From Casuarina equisetifolia (Eukaryota > Streptophyta > Magnoliopsida > Fagales > Casuarinaceae): a stretch of DNA of 64,000 nt. Positions 24,170 through 35,744 of this stretch are shown piece after piece. The notes beneath the pieces were generated by a model. The model saw nothing but the letters and a program-made list of their open reading frames with translations. It had not been told where the DNA came from and did not search any database. The stretch is taken from assembly GCA_028551475.1 (NCBI GenBank), contig CM052360.1, positions 23,196,682 through 23,260,681 on the forward strand. Reading direction: 5' to 3'. The position numbers and the translations under genes were made by a program. The first letter of the stretch is position 1, and each line of letters opens with the position of its first letter.

Positions 24170-27100
24170 AAACAATTGGCTCCTTTACAACTCGCATGCC
24201 ACTTTTATGTATAAGGTATCTTAATTTTAATTCACAATCCAATGTAGTTTATTCACTTTCAAACTCATCATCTCCAAATGTTAGAATACAAGCACTAACT
24301 GCCATTGCCTTGAATTCACTTTTTTTGTTCAACACCTTTGATACCACTCAAACTATAGCATCACTTGTTCACTCAGTATCAACATGTAACTACTTTGAGC
24401 TAGTGTTTCCTAAAGATACATGTTCAATCTCATAACTTATGCTAGTAATCTAATTTGAATTTTTCTTTGTCTTAGAACTAAATGAGTTAGTAGTGACAAT
24501 TCCTCCAACTGTAAAGGCCACTTTTACTTACTTGCCCTTTGGAGATATGATTTTCTTTTCCTCACTATTTGACTTTATCTTAAGCTTTTGAATCATTGTT
24601 TTGGGTTAGTCTAGATGCATTTTATCAACCCATGTAGTAGGGGTGTCCAAGCTTTCATCCATTTTTGTAGCAACATTTCCAATGTTAGGTATGGTGGAAT
24701 GTTTCCATTATCATCTACTAGCATAACCTCAACTTGAAATCAAGGTGAAGGCAATTTCCTCTTTAGAAAGCACAAAACAAAAGAAATGAAGGTTGTTGTA
24801 GAATAATCACCAAATGTCAAAAAAGCTTAGATAGTGGAAAATAAAACCACAATCTTGTAAGGAAACTATTTTAAATGCAAGGATAGTGTTTTGATCTTCA
24901 CTTCATCAAATCGATCAAGATCATTGGTGTTTAAGACTTTTCTAGGTTTTGTCACAATTAAGTTTAACCAATTGAAAAATCAAAGAATACAAATTCTAAC
25001 TTCAATTCCAAGTTTGAGACGCATAAGAAGGGAATGATTTGTTAGAAATCAATTTAAGTTACATACAAGCAAAAATCTCCTTGATGGTTGTGAAAATGGA
25101 CTTTAAAGTCACCACCTAACTTTGTCAAACCTAGCTTCCCTTGCAAAACAAAGACCATAACCCCTTTCTTGGGCACACTAAGCAGAAGTCTTCTAGCTAC
25201 CACAAACAATATTAAATCCCAAGTTTGTAAAAGGTACTCCAAAGTCCTAAAATAAAAATGAATTATCATAAAGGCCTATTTTTAAGATCTCTAACTAGTT
25301 ACTACCAAAAAATTAAATAGACTTGCCAAACAATCCTTGGTTTTTAGGGTTTTTTTTTTTTTTTGTATGTGTGGAAGAGAACACATGAATTAGAAAAGTT
25401 TCAATGCATATTAATCACTAGTAAAGTATTAAGCATAATCATAATTAAGCATAAGTACTAAAAAAACATAATGATGTTTGCTTCCAAAAGAGTATTGAAG
25501 AATTTTAGTGCTACAAAGACAACAAAATATAGACTAAAAAAGCAATCTCTATTAAAAAATGGCCATCACTATAGTTAACCTTTAAGCCTTAAGCGACACC
25601 AATGTCTTTTTATGAAGAAATCATGTCAAGGAAGCCATCATTAACTAAAAAAACTTAGAGGAAAATAGAAGGAATCCCCATAATTTTTACTCCTTTAATG
25701 TGGTAGATTCAAGTACCCACAATACTATTTTAGTTTAAACAATTACTTACCTTAAACAAATTGCAATAATAGTTGATTGCAACCATCGAATGTTGCTTTC
25801 TACCATGCAAAAGCTCATCTCCATAAAAACAATAGTAATTAAAATGCCAAAATACTAAGTGAAAAAAAAGAAATAATTAAGAGATACAAAATAAGATTTC
25901 CAACCCTTGTACAGTGCGGAATACCACATAAAAGAATTATAAATGGAAAAGGAACTCAATAGCTCTGAATACTAGGTAGACAAAGAAAGGCAATAAGTTG
26001 AATCCATTTAAGCACAAAATGATACATCAATTCCAAAATTATGAACTTACAAACTCAAAATGCCAAGAATTCATCACTTCTTTCTCTAAGCACCACATAA
26101 AACATGAAAGGCAAGCCTAACAAATCTCATTAGTATATTTCTAGCATTACACTATTGTCAAACTTACAAAATCTCCATACCATATAAACCCTAAGAAAGA
26201 GAACGACATGATACTAGCCTAGTGTTATAAAGGAAAAAAGTAACAAATCATTGAAAACTAAAATAAGGAAACGTTATTTTATTAAAACATAAGAATAATA
26301 AATGTAATATTAAAATACATTATCCACTTAATTGGAACAAACCAATGAATATTTACCATTAGAATATATAGCATTCACTACTCTTCTAGAATAATACACA
26401 GACATACAAAATCCAAAAACCCCTTCACTCTTCTAAAGCAACCCAGATAGATATAGATTAATAAAGGGATGTCACCATTCTTCTATGGCTATCCAAAGAG
26501 ATATAGAACAAGATAAGTGTTTACAACTCTTTTTGAGCAATTTATACACAGCAAAAAACAAACATTCACCATTTAAGAGGGTAATTCCAAAGAGTATAGG
26601 CTTAACCCTTAGTCAATCTTTAATTCTTCTTTTTTTGAGAATTATCCTTAGATTATATAGTAGAATTCAAGTCAAGAAAAGAGATTTAATGGTTAAAGAT
26701 AATTAGGTCAAAAGAGATCCAAAGACAATGGGGACCTAATACTATTGGAAATAAGTCCTATCTTTAGGAAGATAGTAACATAGTAGGATTAGGAATGGGC
26801 CGTAACTTTGTGCTTTTAGATGTGAAATATAATTAATTAGACTTGGGAGGTGCCAAACTAGGAATACCATCTTTGTCTTCAATGAGCAGTTCTCTTATAA
26901 ACTTTTGTTGATGTGCTTGGACTATATTTGATTCTTCTTATCAGGTAGCATCATATCAGCAAGCATGTCCCGTTCTTTCCCAATCTTTTGCAACAAAGGA
27001 AAGTGGTGGATTAATAAGCATCCTTCCACACTTAACATTTGGTTCAATGTACTCCAACTTGAAGACTAGATTATGCATTGTTGGATTTTGGAATGCCAAC

Positions 27101-27540
27101 CCATCTTTTAGTAACCTTTTCTGACTCTTTTCTATTATTTAGTGGATATTCTCATCTATCTCATTTTGCATCATATTGAGTTCTTTGTAGCATTTGATAT
27201 CTCACTGACCAAGATAAATATCCTTAGGTATAAGATCAACAATAAGATTCAATTGCTTATCTTCTCACATTAAATTTTTTAGAGGCATCACAATTACCTT
27301 TAATTTTCACTGTCATTTCTCAGTTTAAGTAGTTGGAAAGTATAAAGCAATTCCAACAAACAGCAGATGCAATAATCCAGCACCATACTTTCAAAAAATA
27401 ATCCAAAAGCGCATGCCTAACATTAATTCCACATCAAATCCAGCAGCTCAATCCAACAGCAAACTCTAATAGCCATCCAATAAGAATACAACAGAATTTG
27501 AATTAACAACATAATATAGGTAACGGCTAGCCTATGATCA
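24170..27540 (-). repeat. 3'-flank block F, copy 2, with remnants of an unrecognised minus-strand gene
   Basis: Co-duplicated with the kinase: similar blocks follow C (47240-50460), D (62930-64000) and, in part, E (1498-2340). On the minus strand several short stretches keep the same peptide in two or three copies despite intervening indels. Around 24900-24930 there is a KVL-TNDLD-D-V stretch. Around 24600-24780 there is an LLVDDNG-like start and a Ser/Lys-rich tail. Around 26990-27110 there is a stretch with NPP-S-VAKDWER-like residues. This pattern suggests exons of an old duplicated gene. Each copy has stops and frameshifts, so all appear dead here. I cannot name the family. Similarity of the last stretch to FAR1-related protein ends is a weak guess only. 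Confidence 0.4.
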
Positions 27541-28867
27541 GAGTTGGTGGAGTGCTATCAAATTGGGCTACTGTTGTCACGTTGGTAGAGAAACCTGGTG
27601 GGTTCGCCTCAGTTAAGACAGGGAAGTTGTTCGTGGGGAGAGAAGAAAGTGTTCCAATCGGGGGGTGGTGATTCTGGGTGATGTTGCGGGGGAATCTGAA
27701 TTGCTTTGGGCTTATATACAGAGGGTGGGGTTCGCACGGGTCATCTGTCGGGGCTAGCCCTGACCGTTTAGTTTTGTCCCAAAATTTCTGTGCATTTCCA
27801 ATGTTTCAGCAAAAGGCTTTTGCAAAAACAACATATAAGAAACACATTTTAAGAGAAGGAAAGAGAAAGGCGACCAAGTAATCTATAGTCAAACATTGCA
27901 GAAAAAAAAGAGAGAGAGAGAGAGAGATAATAATAATACCAACAATAATTTTAACGTAGACAAAAGCAGTATAAATAAAATCTTGGTTGAAATGAGATTC
28001 TAATGTCTTGTTCTCTAGAGCTTTATTGGTAGAAATCATTCATATTTTCTTATTACTTAAAGTAAAACGAGATTTTGAGGTTTCTTCTATTAGTAAGTGT
28101 AATTACAAAATCAGTGGGTTGCATCATTCCTCTGTGTTAGATACAGAGTCCAACATCATGATACTTAAATGCAATGGTAAATATTTTTGTTCAAATAAAG
28201 GATACGCTACAAAAAATAGTTGCTTATTGCATTCTTGTCTTCTTGATTGTAGCCGTACTTTTTATCTTCTTGTGGGCGTCTTTTAGCACTTCAGCTATTT
28301 GATTGTGCCAGCCCATTTAGAAGTCATTGGATTTTCGGACTTCAATGGATTTCAAGCCTAGCTGATGCAAAAAATATGGCATGTAGTTCTTGTTAATTCA
28401 TGGTAACGACTAAAATTCATCATGGAAATATGCGGTAAGGATGAATCCTGAGCAAAATGCTCATGACAGAAAAATGATAGAAATATCCCGTAGCTGCTGG
28501 ATTAAAGGGGGGAAATGGTATTTTACTTTCCCTAGCAGGTGAGATTACTTAGGATAAACTGAACAAATCGGCTTTGATCATAAAGGGTCTGGGCTTTGTA
28601 CCTTATACAACTTTTCTTTCTTCTTCTTTGCTCTCTAAGTGAATCACTATTTGTTTCGACGCAGCCGAAGAATGTCTTTGGCATGGTTTTGCAAGAATAG
28701 AAGGCCAAAATAGTATTCAAGAATTTCCGAATTAGCTATTGTAGACGATAACACTACTTTTAGACTTTATCAAACCTTTATTCAACCAGAGTGGGTTGTG
28801 GGTTATATATTGGAATAAAACCCCAAAAACATTTGTTCAGGCATGATTTGTAGGGACTGGACAATGG
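27541..28867. repeat. GC-rich block R, copy 4, and unassigned DNA
   Basis: 27560-27770 is a copy of the GC-rich block R, and its AT-rich tail (27770-27915) also matches 4990-5150. A (GA)n microsatellite lies at 27910-27926. 27930-28560 has no counterpart I can see and no gene. 28560-28740 resembles 12150-12250 and 2325-2395. Confidence 0.5.
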
Positions 28868-30460
28868 ACCAATATTTGGACTCGTTACTGTTGACGAGTT
28901 TTTGCTTTTTTCACAAACTGCACCTTTTAGGATGCGCAAATAATTGACTAGCGAATCAGATATTACCCTTCCTTGAGTGTGGTCTATTTCATGGAAAAAT
29001 CAGCGTTGCTATGCTCATATCTAGATTGTCGTAGTAATGTCGATTTTCTTTTTAGGATACTGGAATGGAGGCGTGACAAAGAGGTTGTCGAACTTCTTGT
29101 CAAGTGATCATGGTCCATGTTTTGACAAATCTTCTTAACCGCATACTGGAACCAAGTTTAGACCCTCGCGATGAAAATAGGCGTACCATTTTTTTGATTG
29201 TCCCGGAAATTTTCCGGAATGTTTTGTCCGGCGAGATGGAAGATGTCGGGGGAGAACTTCCTTATATGCTGTTTGAGAACAGTTTGATTGGGTACTCCAT
29301 GAGTTTTGATAGGTACGCCAAAAATTTGAATTCTTAAGGACACAAGAATAGGGGTTTGTGCTTTCGCCTTTGCTACTCTCCTGAGGTGTAGCAACAAGGA
29401 TCAGGGGAATTAATTCAAAATGATTACTGCTTTTGAAAACATGTATTTGCCTCTGGAGTTTAGAGTGTCAAATAAGTGAGATCAACTCCCTTGTTCTTTA
29501 GCTTCTCGGGATTTGGGCTTGATTTCAAGGCTTTCTATCAATACACTTTTGAAAACACGTATTTGCCTCCGAAGGCCTTCAATCACATTCAACTAAAAGA
29601 GGATACAAAGACTAATCTCCTAGACAATATCGAAGGAACAAGAACAAACTAATACATAGTCAAACTACACCAAACAGGCCCAGGCCCAACAACTATACAA
29701 TAACATCACCCAAGCCCAACAATATGCCTCCGGATGAACTTTGGGGATTAGAGGATGGAACAAAGTAATTTCTTGATTGTCCAGGAAATTCTCAGGAATG
29801 TATGGTCCGGTGTGATGAAAGACAACGGAAGAACTTCCTAATAAGCTGTTTGAGAACAATTTGATTTGCTAGTACACGAGTTTTGATGGACACGCTAAAA
29901 ATTTGATTTCTTAAGGACATAAGAATAGGGCTTGTGCTTTTGTCTTTTCTAGTCTTTTAGAGGTGTGGCAACTATATCAGGGCAATTGGATTTTAGTTTA
30001 AAACAATGCATTTGTATTGCTTTGATCTCCATTTACTCTAGAAAGGTGAGAACATGAGAAGGCCTTTTTCAAGGCCTTACTTAATCATACTAGTTCAAAA
30101 TGATTGCTGTTTTTGAAAACATGTATTTGCCTTCAGAGTTTAGAGCGTCAGATAAGTGAGAGATTAACTCCCCTGTTCTTCAGCTTGTCAGGATTTGGGC
30201 TTAATTCCAAGGCTTTCTATGAATACATTTTTGGAAACATGAATATGCCTCCGGAGGCTTTCTATCACGTTCAACTGAAAAAGGAAACAAAAACAAATCT
30301 CTCATACAATAAGGAAGGACTAAGAACACAGTACTGTATACTCAAGCTACAACAAACGGGCTCAAGCCCAACAATTATACAATTTGCACTCTTAACAAAG
30401 TAAAATGTTTCAAGCATCAATTCCAAGAATTGGATGATGAAACGTCGTCCAGGTGAAAGT
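28868..30460. repeat. Module P followed by a ~0.65-kb imperfect tandem duplication
   Basis: 28868-29005 is a copy of module P. Then 29190-29640 is repeated at about 29745-30390. Shared landmarks are the ccggaaattttccggaatg-type stretch (29203 and 29782), the aaggacac/taagaatagg stretch (29336 and 29915) and gaaaacatgtatttgcct (29436 and 30116). Further copies of the last part lie at 50485-50570 and 51000-51100. Open frames at 29104-29337 and 30104-30403 differ between units, so no gene is supported. Confidence 0.55.
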
Positions 30461-31829
30461 GATGGTAGAACTTAATGGCAAGTGTTTTTTTTTTAAAATA
30501 AAAATAAAATTATAATTCTTTAATATTTTATTCCTAAGGCTTAGTTTTATTATTGTAGCATATAAACAAGTATATGATAATGTTGTTGGCATATTGGATA
30601 AATCATACTAAATAACTTTTGTTTTTGGTGGATTCCAAACATGCCTTAGATAAAGCTGATTGATTGCTAAGTACACATATTATCAACATGTCAATAGGTC
30701 ATTAACAATTAGAAATTAAATTTTACACATTCTTTGTGGTTCACATCTAATTAAGTTGGAATAGAATTTTGTTAGACAAAGAGTTTCATAATTTGCTTTT
30801 ATTTATTTAGTTAATTATAATATCAAGAAACACTTAAATATTTTCATATTGAGACCTTGTAGGCCAAGTTAATTTCATAGAAAGTTCTTTAGTGACAAAA
30901 ATATTGATTAATATTTTGATGCTGAAATTTTTTTGAAACTTACTCAAAATTTTAATAAATTTATTAAACTACTCTTATCATTTTGATTCCATTAATTTTT
31001 AATGATACTTTTTTTCATGAAAAAACGGAAGAAAAAATAAAAATTATAGTGAGATACACTTTATTCATGCACTTAGTAAGCCGACGATCAACAAATTCAT
31101 CAATTGACCACCAGGTTCAGTAGTGTTGAACACGTTAAAGGACATGTTTACAAATTTGACAAATGAACGAGGCATACTCTTTATTTGGTGCGGTCAAAAA
31201 GTTTCATGGGTGCTGTCTACTGATCGTAAAAGTCGGTGTCCTTGTGACGTGATTGAGATGGATGACACTGCTAGAAAAGCACAAATCATACGGTCAAAAA
31301 GAGCTACTGGTAGAGCAGGGAGCTACTAACTAATTAAATATTTAATACAAAGTTGGTTAAGAGTTTAATGTCATGTACGAAGGTTTCAAGAGAATTTAGT
31401 AAATTTTTTTCTTGCAGGGGAAGCATGTAAATTCTTTCTTCTTAAACAAAATAAGTAAAAGTTCATTATTTACTTTCTCAATAATTATTTTTTCACATTA
31501 AAGCAATTAGAAAAAACCTAAAAATGAAAGAATAATTGTTGAAAAAAAGTTCAATTCTAAAGATTTTAAGATCCATTACTTTCTTCTAGTTCAAGTACAA
31601 GTAAAGAACTTACAAAAAGATTCTGAAAAAAAATTTGTACAAAAAGTTCATCCATTTGTTGGTTTCCATCAAATAGAGTCATTAAAATTAGACATAATTG
31701 AGTGTGCAAAATGCTTTAGAACGGATAATGCAAAAGAACAAGAAAAACTTAAATTGGTAATTTAAGTTCTCAAGTATAATATGACAACAAAATCCACAGG
31801 ATTACTATTCTTGTTCTACCTAAGATATC
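30461..31829. repeat. Flank modules Q and P, copy near 31 kb
   Basis: 30461-30900 matches module Q and 31100-31215 module P. 31330-31760 resembles the 3' flank of pseudogene A (16100-16530) and of A' (35470-35800). No gene is seen. The open frame 31123-31329 lies in module P. Confidence 0.55.
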
Positions 31830-32095
31830 TTATTTTTGGTTCAAACACCCTTCAATCCCTTGTGCATTCATGTACATGGCACTTGTTGAGGCAAATGGAT
31901 TAGGACGAATACTTAACTTTTGTCCAACTTCTAGCTTTGAATCACAACTTTCATAGAAGGATGATCTATTGAGTTCAATTAGATATACCGAAGCCTTACA
32001 ATGGCAAGTTTCTTTGCAATTTCAGCTTTTCCATCATCTTTAATAAAAAATTCAAAAATCTTTTTTTTATTCTAAAAGATTATAGATCACTAGAT
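31830..32095 (-). pseudogene. Scrap of LRK10L kinase C-terminus
   Basis: On the minus strand this matches the last part of the kinase exon of pseudogene A (16570-16830): the region of the RPS motif, the L-L-G-Q stretch and the Pro-rich tail. A stop or frameshift occurs every few dozen nucleotides. The upstream parts of this copy are gone. It marks the site of a third minus-strand LRK10L gene. Confidence 0.65.
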
Positions 32096-33129
32096 AATTT
32101 GAGATTTTATTACACCATTGTCAATATGCCTTCTCAAAACCAACATGAATTATAGGTTTTATGTTTAAGGTAATACCTCAAGTTGCCTTATGCTTACTGA
32201 TTTGTTCAAAAGGGGTGATACCTCTTAAACTTAGACTTGGTATTATATTAGAAAGTATATTCCTATCTAAAAATTGACTTAAAAAATTGAGAGTCAATCC
32301 CCTATATATAAAGAAATTCTAAGTAGGATTTAAACAATATGAAACTTTGTCACACTATTCTAACTAATGCATTATAACAAACTTCTAAAGAGTTTAATTC
32401 TGGAAGATTTTTTTCCATTTTTATACAGGTAGCCTTAAACTTAATGAATAGGGTTATTTTTTCAGGTGTAACTCTGTAATATTGTTCTTAAGCCAAATTT
32501 TATTCTCAAAGTGTATACATATGCATGCTATAAAATTATTCGCAATAATGTTTTCATTGGAGAAATCATATTTTATGATTTTTTTTTTAATTTATTGTGG
32601 ATTTCAAACTTGAGGTGGAAAAGGTTCCTAACGACGAAAATATTCTTTCCAACTTCTTTCATTGTAATGTAAAGAAGTAGTATATTTCACTTCTATGGTT
32701 TGTCTCAAACAAGAGAAAAAAAGTCTTTGGAGTAACTTTGACACTTAAAGTTGTTTATAACAATTCCAAGTCAAGTTGAGATTTCCTAGAAATTTACGTG
32801 AAAATAATTTTAACGTTTCAACAATCATTGACGTACTCAGTCAATTTGAATTGGTCAAATTTTGAGGATGGTTTTCATGGAAAGACGCGAGTAATTAATT
32901 TATCGTGGGGACCTGCAAGTGTTGACTAGTATTTGCAGTCTCTACAAACTATGCTTTTTTAGGATGTGCAAATAATTCATTTGTGAACCACACATTACCC
33001 TCTGCGGTTGTGGTTTATTTCGTGAAAAAAATCAGCGTGATCAGTTTCTCACAAAACTACGGCTTTGTAGAAGTTAATCAAGAGCTCATAGTCATATAAA
33101 GGATTAAGGAACATTTGCGTAGTTCTTTT
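32096..33129. repeat. Unassigned DNA and module P copy
   Basis: 32096-32420 has no recognisable feature. 32425-33065 matches 6350-7000 and 9740-10460, including module P at 32910-33035 and one minisatellite unit at about 33015-33050. No gene is seen. Confidence 0.45.
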
Positions 33130-33760
33130 TTTTTTTTAGGAAAGTTTGCGGAGAGACATTGAAGCCCACGATTACTAAGCCTAATGAAGAAGCCATATCC
33201 ACTGAAGTGTCCATGCAGACTGCCACAACAACGTCACGCCAGCTTCTGTGGTCTACGTGGCACGCCATGTCACAAGTAGTGCCACGTCAGTCCTCGAAGT
33301 CTCCTCTCTCGTGGATCCCAGCCACCAACACCATGAAATGGAATCTGGTCGGAAACCGCAAGGAATCTAATTGAAAACTACAGGAAATCGTGGTTCAAGA
33401 TTTCCTGATTCCCAGAAATGATTCTGAGATAAGATCGTCCTAAAATAGAAGATCAACTGGGCGAAAGTCATCACCAAACATTGCCCAAATGAGATTTCTG
33501 AAAATCTCTCGCCAGTAACTCAATTAATTCATATTCTTGTAATTAATCGATTCTCAATCAGGATGTATTTTTTCCTTTCAAGTTTGTACAGATTTGCCCT
33601 ATAAATCTAGGGCTTGATGTAACCGATTAATCATCGAGTCGAAAACAAGTTTTCCTTATTCTTGAGACTTGGGGAAAACTTGATTTCATCAATAGTTTTT
33701 CTTATTATAATAAAAGCACAAATAATTTGACTATTATTACAAAAACCAAGAATAACATAA
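33130..33760 (+). mobile_element. Possible solo LTR or LTR-element fragment
   Basis: A block with higher GC content and no counterpart in the window interrupts a flank module. Near its end it has a TATA-like ctataaat at about 33599-33606, followed by agggcttgatgtaacc and a short downstream leader, as in a promoter-bearing LTR. The frame at 33159-33374 may be an element remnant. Neither clear TG...CA ends nor a target duplication was found, so the class is unsure. Confidence 0.3.
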
Positions 33761-35744
33761 GTAATAAAATTTCATCAATCAAGGAAGTGTGATACATAAA
33801 TTACAATAAGTTTTTATAAGAGTTTTGAAAATTTTTAAATGTATTTTTTGAACATTAATAATAATGTTATATTTTATTTAGTAATATATAATACTTGACA
33901 TTTCATAAAAAAGATAAAAAAAAAAAGCATACTATGATGTTGTTTTTACATTTCTTTTTACTAGATAAATTATATAGCATGAATTTTATTGTCTATTTAC
34001 AATTGATTCCAAACATGTCTCAAGTAAAGTTGACATACATCTTACCCATGTACCAATAGGTCATTAACAATTAGAAATCAAATCCAACACATTCTTAGTG
34101 TTTCATACCTAACCAAGTTGAAATAGAAATTAATCATTCGGTTAGACAAAGGAATTCACAATTTACTTTTGCTTATTTAGTTGATTAAAACACTAGGATA
34201 TGCTCTAAATTTTGTTTCATATTGAGAATTTTTAGAACCTTGTAAGGAAGCTAATTTCATAGAGAGTTTTTGACAATTAAAATATTAATCTATGGAGTAA
34301 CTTTTACGTTTAAAGTTGTTTACAACCAAAAAAAAAAAAAGGTCAAGTTCAAATTTCTTAGAAACTTGCTCAAATTTTCTCGAGTTACTCTTATTATTTT
34401 GTTTCGGACAAATTTTAGGGTGCTTTTTCATGGGAAAACGTGTGGAAGTAGCTGAAAATAATAATCAGGTCTACTTTATCTGTGCACTCAGCGAGCCAGC
34501 AATCAATTAATTCATCACAGGACCATCAGGGTTAAGTAGTATTATATAATGGCACGTTTTAGGACACAAGTACAAATTTGACTAATGAACGAGGCATCAT
34601 CTTTCTTGGGTGTGGTCCGTGTCCCTTTGAGACATGATTGGGATAGGTAAGTGATATAGGGTAGCCACTGCTGGAAAAAGCACAAAACATACTGCATCCA
34701 ATAGGTTAGTAAGCTGCACGGAAGGCAATATTCTACCAACCACAATGCGTTGTGGTTTTCCAACTCCACAGCACGTCAAGTTTTAAATTGTTTCCTAAGT
34801 TTTGTTTAGCTGACTTATCATCATTTCGGGCACCTCATCCAACTCTTCAGCATGCCAACTTTTTAAAATGCTTTCATGTTTCCTTTAGCTGACACATCTC
34901 AATATTTTTTCTGACACTCATCGAGGAAGTAATTTCCGAAAGGAGGGCGAGACGATTTACAATGATGACTGCTGATGCATACAAAGTGTGTGAAATGAAT
35001 AAATTAATAACTGATACGGAAAGCCCACTTTCAAAATGAATATACAGAGAACATGTCACAAGTTCTCAACATTCTAATGCAGCTTAAGAGCTCCTTTAGA
35101 TTAGCATCCTTGTGTGAACCTCCTCAGACTTGAATGTAAACTCCTGAACCCCCTAACAGTTAAAACTCAGTACCTTTTCCGAGTTAAATATTAGCCTGTT
35201 GGAAAATGAGTAGAAACTCAACATGGGTATGGCCGGTGAGTTGCCGACGGGGCAAACAATGTTGACTTGGAGACTAACAATTGACTTGATGATCAAGCAT
35301 ACGATCGGATCAATTGGTGGGTTGGCTGGTTATAATATGATGCAAATGCCAACCGAAAACGAAGAGTTGGTTATAGTATGATGGTCAAACATAAGACGTT
35401 TTAAGCAAAGGAGGCCTTAGGCTTCAGCTAGCTTTACCAAGCTGCTAGTGAATTGACTACACAATATAGAGTTGGTCAAGAGCTCATTTTCATACGAAGG
35501 TTTTAGAAGAATTCCATCATTAGGAGAACTGTATAAATTCTTCCTTCTTAAATAGAATAACTGGATTTTTATTATTTTCTCTCACAATAATTGCTTTTTG
35601 CAGTTAAAGTAATTAGAAAATGTATAAAATTGAAAGAATACTTTGCAAAAAAATATTTAACCACAAAGTTCTAAGATCAATTACTTTTGTCTAGTTCATA
35701 AATGAGTGAAGGACATAGGAAAAGATTATTAGAAAAATTTTGCA
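33761..35744. repeat. Flank modules Q and P and 3' flank of pseudogene A'
   Basis: 33900-34300 matches module Q, 34515-34635 module P, 34640-35060 matches 15440-15800, and 35100-35745 matches 15800-16560. This is the same flank arrangement as beside pseudogene A. No gene is seen; the short minus-strand frames are not conserved in the A flank. Confidence 0.6.

Noticed and set aside
24170-27540. Naming the block F gene as a FAR1-related or response-regulator gene
   Set aside because: Only short peptide resemblances support either idea, and they conflict with one another. The family is left unassigned.
27910-27926. GA dinucleotide run as a regulatory GAGA element
   Set aside because: A short microsatellite far from any intact gene start; no reason to assign function.
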